Assembly: GCA_900759045.1 (NCBI GenBank)
Contig: CAAETU010000011.1
Location: 1-31,123, forward strand
Direction of reading: 5' to 3'
Length of the DNA: 31,123 bases
From: an uncultured Collinsella sp.
Lineage (GTDB): Bacteria > Actinomycetota > Coriobacteriia > Coriobacteriales > Coriobacteriaceae
The translations under genes were made by a program, and so were the position numbers. The notes under the pieces were generated by a model, which worked only from the letters and a program-made list of their open reading frames with translations, was not told the origin of the DNA and ran no database searches. Numbering within the stretch: position 1 is the stretch's first letter; every line of letters starts with the position of its first letter. Shown one piece after another: positions 8,191 through 14,453 of the stretch.

Positions 8191-9606
8191 ATGTCCGAGG
8201 TTTGGCGCTTCTTTGCGCATGAGGATGATTTTGCCGATTTGGACGAAGCTGGCGCGTGCGAGCGCCTGGGCCGCGTGCTGTCGTTTCCGACCGTCTCGAG
8301 CATGGATGCCGAGGCGGTGAACTGGCAGTCGTTCGACGACCTGCGCGCCTATATGCAGCAGGTGTGGCCGCACGTGTTCGCGGCGGGCGAGGTCGAGCTT
8401 ATCGACCATTCGCTATTAGTGACGCTTGGCGGTTCCGACCCCGCCCTCAAACCCGTCATGCTCATGGGCCACATGGACGTGGTCCCCGTGGTGCCCGGCA
8501 CCGAGGCTGACTGGACGTATGCCCCCTTTAGCGGACATGTGGACGACACCTACATTTGGGGTCGCGGTGCCATCGACATGAAAGACCAGGTCGCAGGCAT
8601 TCTCGAGGCGGTTGAGTATGCGTTGGCGCACGGCTGGGAGCACAAGCGTTCCCTGCTGCTCGCTTTTGGCCAGGACGAGGAAACCACGCAGTACGGCGCG
8701 GGAGCAATCGGCCGCGTGCTCGAGGAACGCGGCGTTGAACTTGAATACCTGATCGACGAGGGCGACTACCGCATCGTTTCGGATGCCGAGTACAGCGCGG
8801 GCGAGGGTTGGCTCATGCACGCCGACCTCGCGGAGAAGGGCTATGCCGATATCGTGCTCAAGACGAAGAGTGAGGGTGGACATTCTTCTAACCCCTACGG
8901 CGGCACGTCGCTCGAGGTGCTCAGCCGTGCCATCACCGCAATCTGCGATATCGAGTGGCCGACGCGCGTGACCGACTTGCTTGCCGCCCAGCTCGTCGAG
9001 CTGGGGCTCTACACGGCGGATGAAATTGCCGCCAACGGGGGCGCCATTGTCCGCGATTGCCTCGCCAGCAAGAAGCTCTATCCGCTGGTGACGACCACCT
9101 GCGCACCCACGCAGATCGAGGGTGGCAGCACCGGCGCCAACGTAATGCCGCAGGATATGTGGGCCAACATCAACTTCCGCATGCTCGAGGGCACGAGCGT
9201 GGCCGACGTTGTGGCGCGCTGCCGTGAGGCGGTTGCCGGGGCGGACCTTGCCGGTCGTGTCGAAGTGGAGCTAGGCCCCGGCAGCTCCGAACCCTCGCCG
9301 TCCCTGCGCATCGGTGGCCCCGGCCTCGAGGCGGTTCGCTCCATCGCCGCCTGCTATTTCCGTGATCCAAAGGGGACGGAGGAAAATGGATCATTCGAGC
9401 CAGTGGCAATTGTGCCCTCGACCGTGATCGGTGCGACCGACGCTGCCAACTACCAGCGCATTTGCCCTGAGTGCATTCGCTTCTCGGCCTTTGTGGTTGA
9501 TGACGACGAGTGCGATCGCGGCGTCCACGGCACCAACGAGCGCATCACCCGCCGCGCCTACCTCCAGGGTATCCGCTTTTTCATCGCTCTGCTTCAAACG
9601 CTCTAG
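8191..9606 (+). CDS. M20-family metallopeptidase
   Basis: A 471-residue cytoplasmic di-zinc hydrolase of the M20 peptidase/deacylase family (carboxypeptidase, dipeptidase and N-acyl-amino-acid deacylase relatives). Metal and catalytic positions are visible: H94 and D96 in MGHMDVVP, D129 in RGAIDMKD, and E163-E164 in GQDEET. The C-terminal RGVHGTNERI is typical of the larger members of the family. The dimerisation lid lies roughly at residues 215-350. The ATG follows GAAAGGATGCC. One oddity is a run, RDPKGTEENGSF (about 391-402), encoded by a palindromic sequence and sitting where relatives normally have a short loop before the VPS...GATD motif. The substrate is unknown; the nearby amino-acid importer hints at peptide or acyl-amino-acid use. 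Confidence 0.88.
   Translation: MSEVWRFFAHEDDFADLDEAGACERLGRVLSFPTVSSMDAEAVNWQSFDDLRAYMQQVWPHVFAAGEVELIDHSLLVTLGGSDPALKPVMLMGHMDVVPVVPGTEADWTYAPFSGHVDDTYIWGRGAIDMKDQVAGILEAVEYALAHGWEHKRSLLLAFGQDEETTQYGAGAIGRVLEERGVELEYLIDEGDYRIVSDAEYSAGEGWLMHADLAEKGYADIVLKTKSEGGHSSNPYGGTSLEVLSRAITAICDIEWPTRVTDLLAAQLVELGLYTADEIAANGGAIVRDCLASKKLYPLVTTTCAPTQIEGGSTGANVMPQDMWANINFRMLEGTSVADVVARCREAVAGADLAGRVEVELGPGSSEPSPSLRIGGPGLEAVRSIAACYFRDPKGTEENGSFEPVAIVPSTVIGATDAANYQRICPECIRFSAFVVDDDECDRGVHGTNERITRRAYLQGIRFFIALLQTL
9363..9393. repeat. Palindrome-bounded repeat inside the M20 gene
   Basis: TGATCCA and TGGATCA bound a 31-bp segment rich in GGGGACGG and GGAGG. It is translated in frame as part of the peptidase and adds residues relative to the usual family spacing. 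It looks like an intergenic-type palindromic element captured within a coding sequence. Confidence 0.5.
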
Positions 9607-9686
9607 AATGTGACAAAGCGACAGTCCCTTTGTTAGCCGTTGGGCGTTCTTAAACGACTAGTCGTTAAGGAGCGTCCCCAACGGCT
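9606..9686. repeat. Two adjacent palindromic elements
   Basis: 9606-9632 is a degenerate copy of the GTGACAAAGGGAC palindrome seen at 2919-2953. Immediately after it, 9635-9686 forms a long imperfect dyad with ends AGCCGTTGGG and CCCAACGGCT around the centre AACGACTAGTCGTT. A related half-element occurs at 11181-11208. The pair directly follows the M20 stop codon and could act as a 3' end, but there is no U-run. Downstream to prfA (9687-9895) I see a small bulged hairpin near 9741-9772 and no gene. Confidence 0.65.
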
Positions 9687-9895
9687 ACGTCCACTCATTC
9701 CGTGCGGGTTATATGCAGGTTTGCCTGCGCACGCTATCATGTATGGGTTAGACCGCAACTATGTACCCCATACGCGAAGGGATGCGCATGTATCTGAGGA
9801 TCGACATGTTCTAGCTGGGCTTACCCCCGCAGTGGCGCCATGCGCCCCATCAATTCTGCCGATTTTCACCTTCACGCATATAAAGGAGTCCTGCC

Positions 9896-10963
9896 ATGCG
9901 CGACAAGCTCGAAAAGATCATCAAGGCCTACGAGGAGCTCGAGAAGAAGCTCTCCGACCCGGCCGTCGCCTCCGATATTAAGGAGTTCACGCGTCTCAAC
10001 AAGGAGTACGCGCACCAGTCCGACCTCATCGCCGCCTCGCGCGAGTACATCGGCGCGCTCGATGACATCGAGGCTGCCAAGGAAATGCTCCACGATACCA
10101 CCGATGCCGATGAGAAGGAGATGCTCCAGATGGACATCTCCGAAAACGAGGCCAAGCTTCCCCAGCTCGAGGAAGACATTAAGTACATGCTCATCCCGAG
10201 CGACCCCAACGACGACAAGAACACCATCGTCGAGATCCGCTCCGCCGCCGGTGGCGACGAGGCGGCCATCTTCGCCGGCGACCTGTACAAGATGTACCAG
10301 CGCTTCTGCGAGTCGCGCGGCTGGAAGACCACCGTGCTCGATTCCAGCCCCAGCGAGGCCGGCGGCTTTAAGTCCATCGAGTTCAAGGTCGAGGGCGACC
10401 GCGTCTACTCCGTCATGAAGTTCGAGTCCGGCGTGCACCGCGTCCAGCGCGTTCCCAAGACCGAGTCCCAGGGCCGCATCCAGACCTCAACGGCAACCGT
10501 CGCCGTGCTTCCCGAGGCCGAGGAGATTGACGTCCAGATCAACCAGTCCGACCTGCGTATCGACACTTACTGCGCTTCGGGCCCTGGCGGTCAGTGCGTT
10601 AACACCACCTACTCCGCCGTGCGTATCACCCACCTGCCCACCAACACCGTTGTGCAGTCGCAGGAGCAGCGCTCCCAGATTCAGAACCGTGAGGTCTGCA
10701 TGCAGATGCTGCGCGCCCGTCTGTACGAGATGGAGCTCGAGAAGCAGCAGGCCGAGCTCGGCGCCGAGCGCCAGAGCCAGATTGGCCACGGCAACCGTTC
10801 CGAGAAGATCCGTACCTACAACCAGCCCCAGGACCGCGTGACCGATCACCGTATCGGCTTCAACTCCACCTACAACGGCGTCCTTCTGGGCGATCAGCTC
10901 GGCACCGTCATCGAGGCGCTCGCCGCCGCCGAGCGTGCCGAGAAGCTGGCACAGGCTGTGTAG
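9896..10963 (+). CDS. prfA: Peptide chain release factor 1
   Basis: A 355-residue class I release factor that reads UAA and UAG and triggers peptidyl-tRNA hydrolysis on the ribosome. The catalytic GGQ lies in SGPGGQCVN (about 231-233) and its glutamine is the substrate of PrmC, encoded next downstream. The codon-recognition tripeptide has the RF1 pattern P-x-T, but here it reads PKT (187-189) in RVPKTESQG rather than the usual PAT or PVT. HGNRSEKIRTYNQPQDRVTDHR in the C-terminal domain is standard. The ATG has a strong AAAGGAG site. Length matches the family. Two hairpin elements follow the stop codon. Confidence 0.97.
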   Translation: MRDKLEKIIKAYEELEKKLSDPAVASDIKEFTRLNKEYAHQSDLIAASREYIGALDDIEAAKEMLHDTTDADEKEMLQMDISENEAKLPQLEEDIKYMLIPSDPNDDKNTIVEIRSAAGGDEAAIFAGDLYKMYQRFCESRGWKTTVLDSSPSEAGGFKSIEFKVEGDRVYSVMKFESGVHRVQRVPKTESQGRIQTSTATVAVLPEAEEIDVQINQSDLRIDTYCASGPGGQCVNTTYSAVRITHLPTNTVVQSQEQRSQIQNREVCMQMLRARLYEMELEKQQAELGAERQSQIGHGNRSEKIRTYNQPQDRVTDHRIGFNSTYNGVLLGDQLGTVIEALAAAERAEKLAQAV

Positions 10964-10966
10964 TGG

Positions 10967-10994
10967 GTTACGCGGTTTTACCAAACCGCGTAAC
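10967..10994 (+). repeat. 12-bp hairpin directly after prfA stop
   Basis: GTTACGCGGTTT and AAACCGCGTAAC pair perfectly around a TACC loop. The same hairpin, with the inner three base pairs changed on both sides (GCT/AGC), follows the LCP gene at 26540-26567. It has no U-tract. It may protect or process the 3' end, or be a mobile repeat. Confidence 0.75.
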
Positions 10995-11013
10995 GGCTCG
11001 ACGCTGCGCGGGC

Positions 11014-11100
11014 CGCATTTGGACAATCTGACGTTCAACTTCAAGGGCGCGACCAGAAGGTCTGCGCCCTTTCGTTTCACGTCACCTTGTCTCAAATGCG
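11014..11100 (+). terminator. Nested terminator element after prfA
   Basis: The inner hairpin pairs AAGGGCGCGACC (11043-11054) with GGTCTGCGCCCTT (11059-11071) around AGAA with one bulge, followed by TCGTTTC. An outer stem pairs CGCATTTGGACAA (11014-11026) with TTGTCTCAAATGCG (11087-11100), also with one bulge. The layout and the joint sequences resemble the element after the epimerase gene. Confidence 0.75.
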
Positions 11101-11524
11101 ACCCGCTCGCTGTCCGTCCTCTGCCTGCGGCGTTGCCTTGCTCCGGATGCGGTATGCTCAACCTGCGGCGCCTTAGAGGTAGTCATTGGGGACGTTCTTA
11201 AATGACTAGGTTGGGCTTATTGCTTTGAGATGTTATTCAATCGTCTTTGATAGACTTTAAGCTGTCTACCTGCTGAAAGCAATTAACGGTATGCATCTGC
11301 AATTGAAAATATTGCTCGAAAAATCGTCCAAGAAGTCGTGGGGCGATTTTTGACGCGTCGCGCGTCAAGCGATGTGGCAAGCGTTTGGTTAGATATTGGT
11401 TAGTTTTGGGGCAACCTTGCCAAAAGCTTGACGGATGCAGATATGAACGTCGACGAATGAGCACTTTGGACGGGGTCAAACCAAAAATCTGGGCTGATTC
11501 TCGATAATCGCCTTCAATCGTCTC
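11101..11524. other. AT-richer intergenic stretch without a recognisable gene
   Basis: This is part of a 636-bp gap between prfA and prmC. From about 11200 the base composition becomes clearly more AT-rich than the flanks. It holds a half copy of the GGGGACGTTCTTAAA repeat (11181-11208, itself a 7-bp hairpin), a TCGAAAAATCG/CGATTTTTGA dyad (11316-11353) and a GACGCG-TCG-CGCGTC hairpin (11352-11366). The small open frames here match nothing I know. It could be a remnant of inserted DNA or a small structured RNA; no promoter or terminator was found to decide. Confidence 0.4.
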
Positions 11525-11551
11525 TTGCCAAGCGCTGGCCTCGCGTACAAT
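11525..11551 (+). promoter_or_regulatory. Candidate prmC promoter
   Basis: TTGCCA (-35) and TACAAT (-10) are separated by 15 bases, slightly short, about 49 bp before the prmC start. The -10 box lies in CGTACAAT, which is also found in the ATP synthase promoter. Confidence 0.45.
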
Positions 11552-11599
11552 CTGCTCCGACATTCGCGCGCCGCCTGGCGCTTAAGAGGGGAGGACCCC

Positions 11600-12850
11600 A
11601 TGGCAAACGAGATCTGGACCATCAAGCGTTGTCTCGAGTGGACCAAGGAGTACCTGGCCGAGCGCGGTGAGGAGCATCCCCGTCTTTCTGCCGAATGGCT
11701 GCTGTGCGCAGCCACGGGTCTGGCGCGCATCGACTTATATATGCGTATGGACGAGACGCTCGATGCGGCGCAGCTCGAGACCATGCACGCGGCGGTCGTC
11801 CGCCGCGCCAAGGGCGAGCCGCTGCAGTACATCACCGGCAGCACGCAGTTCCGCATGATCGACGTCGCGTGTGCCCCCGGCGTACTCATTCCGCGTCCCG
11901 AGACCGAGATGCTCGTCGAGGAAGTCCTCAATTATCTGGATGCCGAGGTGCTGAGTCCCGAGGCTGCCGCCCGTCAGCGCGTTGAGCTGCCCTGGAACGA
12001 TGAAGTCGAGCAAGCGCGCAAGGCCGAAGCCGCATTGGCCGACGAGCGAGCGACGGCCGAGCGCCGTGCCGCCAACCTCACAGCTGCCGACGAGGCGGCG
12101 TTGGGTAGCGATGTACTGGGCAGCCGCGCCTATGCCGAGGAACTGGCCGATCGCGAGGCCGAGGAAGCCGCCGCGCAGGCAGCAGAGACCGAGGCCGAGG
12201 AGGCCGCTGAGCCCGAGCTCGACGAATACGGCATCGCCATCGAAGGCGCCGACCACGAGGCGTCTCTGACGGAGGATGCCGCCGCGCCCGCTCCGGTCGA
12301 GCCCCGTATCGCCCGCGTTCTCGAGGTCGGCTGCGGCACGGGCTGCATCTCGCTTTCCCTTGCCTGGGAGCGCCGCGGGCATGTCGTCTGCACCGCTACC
12401 GATATCGAGCCGCGTGCCATCGACCTGGCCACCAAAAACCGCGACGCGCTCGGGCTTACGTCCGATGAGGTCGCCTTCAACCTCACAAACCTGGTGAGCT
12501 CTATCCCCCGCGAGGAATGGGGCACCTTCGACGTGCTCGTCTCCAACCCGCCCTACATTCCGACTGACGTCATGCGCTCGCTACCGCACGAGGTCAAGGA
12601 CTTCGAGCCCGATTTGGCGCTCGAGGGCGGTGCCGACGGCCTCGATATCTTCCGCCGTCTGCTCAATGCGGCGCCCTATATGCTGCGCGCCGGCGGCCTG
12701 TTTGCCTGCGAGCTCTACGAGGGCGCCCTCGACGCCGCCGCCGAGCTCTGCCGCCAGGCGGGTCTCTCGGACGTGCGCATCGTCCGCGACCTTACCGATC
12801 GTCCCCGCATCGTTCGAGCCATCGTCACCGAGCCCAAACAGCGCCAGTAA
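11600..12850 (+). CDS. prmC: Release factor glutamine methyltransferase, with long acidic insertion
   Basis: PrmC N5-methylates the glutamine of the GGQ motif in RF1 and RF2 using S-adenosylmethionine. The protein has 416 residues against about 280 for the family. Residues 1-112 are the N-terminal helical domain, ending in GVLIPRPETEMLVEEVL. The methyltransferase domain resumes at RVLEVGCGTGCISL (239-252, SAM-binding) and carries the catalytic NPPY (316-319). Between them, about 115-233, lies an extra Ala/Glu-rich segment with many charged residues, probably helical or disordered. The insertion is in frame, with codon use like its surroundings. The ATG follows GGGGAGGA. It sits downstream of prfA, whose product is its substrate. 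Confidence 0.95.
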   Translation: MANEIWTIKRCLEWTKEYLAERGEEHPRLSAEWLLCAATGLARIDLYMRMDETLDAAQLETMHAAVVRRAKGEPLQYITGSTQFRMIDVACAPGVLIPRPETEMLVEEVLNYLDAEVLSPEAAARQRVELPWNDEVEQARKAEAALADERATAERRAANLTAADEAALGSDVLGSRAYAEELADREAEEAAAQAAETEAEEAAEPELDEYGIAIEGADHEASLTEDAAAPAPVEPRIARVLEVGCGTGCISLSLAWERRGHVVCTATDIEPRAIDLATKNRDALGLTSDEVAFNLTNLVSSIPREEWGTFDVLVSNPPYIPTDVMRSLPHEVKDFEPDLALEGGADGLDIFRRLLNAAPYMLRAGGLFACELYEGALDAAAELCRQAGLSDVRIVRDLTDRPRIVRAIVTEPKQRQ

Positions 12851-12864
12851 CATTTATTAACTGG

Positions 12865-12894
12865 TTAGCAAAAATTATAAAGTAGTTTATAATT
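12865..12894 (+). promoter_or_regulatory. hicAB promoter with operator-like dyad over -10
   Basis: TTAGCA (-35, 12865-12870) and a perfect TATAAT (-10, 12888-12893) are separated by exactly 17 bases. A perfect 9-bp dyad, AATTATAAA-GTAG-TTTATAATT (12873-12894), covers the spacer and the -10 box. This is the arrangement expected for HicB autorepression, which is inference here. Confidence 0.75.
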
Positions 12895-12918
12895 AGGACG
12901 GCTGAAAGAGGTCGGCCC

Positions 12919-13104
12919 ATGCAACCTCCTACCTTTCGGGAAATCATTGCCCTACTCAAGCACGATGGATTCGTGAAGGTCGCGCAAGTCGGTAGTCATG
13001 CTAAGTATGTTTCTGGTGACCGCGTTGTCACCGTGAACGGTTCTGGTGGTGATCGACCAAAGAAGGGCACGTGGGCAAGTATTCGTCGCCAAGCTGGATG
13101 GTAG
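12919..13104 (+). CDS. hicA: HicA-family mRNA interferase toxin
   Basis: A 61-residue HicA toxin, which folds as a double-stranded-RNA-binding-like domain and cleaves mRNA in the cytoplasm. The family pattern is complete: an N-terminal FREIIALLKHDGFVKV helix-strand, the catalytic histidine in VGSHAKYV (H27), and the C-terminal GTWASIRRQAG. The length is typical. The ATG has a GAAAGAGG site. The stop codon lies 11 bp before the antitoxin start. The toxin-first order and the AT-rich promoter with an operator-like dyad are normal for hicAB. The pair sits between prmC and the sua5-like gene, an unusual place that suggests later insertion. Confidence 0.9.
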   Translation: MQPPTFREIIALLKHDGFVKVAQVGSHAKYVSGDRVVTVNGSGGDRPKKGTWASIRRQAGW

Positions 13105-13115
13105 TTGGAGGCAAA

Positions 13116-13562
13116 ATGAGGCAGCGATTTACCTATGACTGCGTTCTCATAAAAGAAGACGACGGTTACTGCGCTAGCTTCCCGCAGATTCCCGGCGCCT
13201 TTGCCGATGGCGATACGCGCGAAGAAGCGATTGCCCATGCCACCGAGGCACTGATGGCGTTTTTGGCCGACGACCTCAACAACGGTTTGACTCCGGCAGG
13301 GTACGAACGCTCGGCCGAGGTCGTGACCCTTTCAGTCGAAATCGACCACGAAGACGCTCGGGAAGCGGCGTGCCGAACATTTAAAGACGCAGCGCTGGAC
13401 CTCAAAGTCTCCGCTCCGCGGATTACCGCGCTGGTCAAAGCCGGAAAGCTCGATGTTGAACTCGTCGACGGCCGTCGGATGATAACGATAGACAGCATCG
13501 AGCGCTACGCCGCCCAAGAACGCCACGCCGGCAGGCCAAAGAAGTTCGTCGCAGTCCAATAA
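13116..13562 (+). CDS. hicB: HicB-family antitoxin
   Basis: A 148-residue antitoxin. Residues 1-60 carry the HicB partial RNase H fold signature: YDCVLIKEDDGYCASFPQIP, then GDTREEAIAHATEAL. Residues from about 88 form a separate C-terminal part, with VSAPRITALVKAGKLDVELV and a DSIERYAAQ helix, resembling a winged or excisionase-like DNA-binding domain ending in a basic GRPKK tail. It should neutralise HicA by direct binding and repress the operon through the upstream dyad. The ATG follows a clear TTGGAGG site; an in-frame start 45 bp earlier would overlap hicA and has no site. Confidence 0.88.
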   Translation: MRQRFTYDCVLIKEDDGYCASFPQIPGAFADGDTREEAIAHATEALMAFLADDLNNGLTPAGYERSAEVVTLSVEIDHEDAREAACRTFKDAALDLKVSAPRITALVKAGKLDVELVDGRRMITIDSIERYAAQERHAGRPKKFVAVQ

Positions 13563-13696
13563 CCCCCTCACTTTCACCGACTACTAGAGCCGCTCACCAA
13601 ACCAACATGCGCTCTGGGCAAATAGGTTGAACGTTTCGTGCGAGAATGCCCCACAGTAAATAAACTTGCACCAGAGCGTAAGGGGCTGGCATACAC

Positions 13697-14440
13697 ATGC
13701 AGACGGTCTATCGGGTATTCGAGGGAACGCGTGAGCCGCATCGGCTCGCCGTCGAGCGTACGGCCGAGGTGCTCCGCTGTGGCGGCTTGGCCCTGATCCC
13801 GACCGAGACTGTCTATGGTGTCGCCGTGGCAGTCAACGCCTTCTCGGACGCCCTGCCCCAAGATACAAGCGAATTCCCATCGTGGCCGCGTGATCCGCAG
13901 GCTGCCGTCAATGGCGCCGCAGTGCCCGCACTCGGCACCGGTTACCGTCGCATCTTTACCCTCAAGCAGCGCGAGCTTACCCAAACGGTCGCCTGGCTGG
14001 TCGGTGATGCCGGGGCCCTCGACCGCTACGGCGTAGATATTCCGGAAGGGGCCCGCGCGCTTGCCCAACGATGCTGGCCGGGCGCCCTGACTATCGTGGT
14101 CAAGGCAGCCCCCTGCGTGCCGACCTTTATGCGCGCTGCCGACGACACCGTGGCCCTGCGCGCTTCGGCCTCTCCCGTGGTGCAGGCGCTCATCCGCGCC
14201 TGCGGCAGTCCGCTTGCCTGCACCAGCGCCAATACGCACGGCGCGCCCGCGCCGGCAAGCTTTGCCGACGTTGAGGACCGCATTCTGGAGGGGGTCGATG
14301 TGGCCGTCGACGCGGGCGAGACCCCGTGCCGCGACGCTTCGACCATCGTGACGTTTAAGCATGGCGAGCTTCAGATCCTGCGCCAAGGCGCACTTCCCGC
14401 ATCAGAGATCGAGCGGGTTCTGTCCGACCCGATGCAATAG
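13697..14440 (+). CDS. tsaC: Sua5/YciO/YrdC-type threonylcarbamoyl-AMP synthase
   Basis: The family makes L-threonylcarbamoyladenylate from threonine, bicarbonate and ATP, the first step of t6A37 modification in ANN-decoding tRNAs. The 247-residue protein shows GGLALIPTETVYGV (29-42), the KxR motif in RIFTLKQRE, CWPGALTIVV, VALRASASPVV and TSANTHGAPAP. Between TVYGVAVAV and RIFTLKQRE there are about 40 extra residues (45-85, Pro/Ala-rich), where relatives need only about ten. The usual KxRP proline is also replaced by Glu. Its length lies between short TsaC and long Sua5 forms, and no Sua5 C-terminal domain is visible. glpK begins 13 bp downstream. Confidence 0.88.
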   Translation: MQTVYRVFEGTREPHRLAVERTAEVLRCGGLALIPTETVYGVAVAVNAFSDALPQDTSEFPSWPRDPQAAVNGAAVPALGTGYRRIFTLKQRELTQTVAWLVGDAGALDRYGVDIPEGARALAQRCWPGALTIVVKAAPCVPTFMRAADDTVALRASASPVVQALIRACGSPLACTSANTHGAPAPASFADVEDRILEGVDVAVDAGETPCRDASTIVTFKHGELQILRQGALPASEIERVLSDPMQ

Positions 14441-14453
14441 AAAGGTGTAAGCG

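Noticed and set aside
11237..11563. 108-codon minus-strand open frame in the prfA-prmC gap
   Set aside because: No recognisable domain, no clear ribosome site, and it crosses the proposed prmC promoter.
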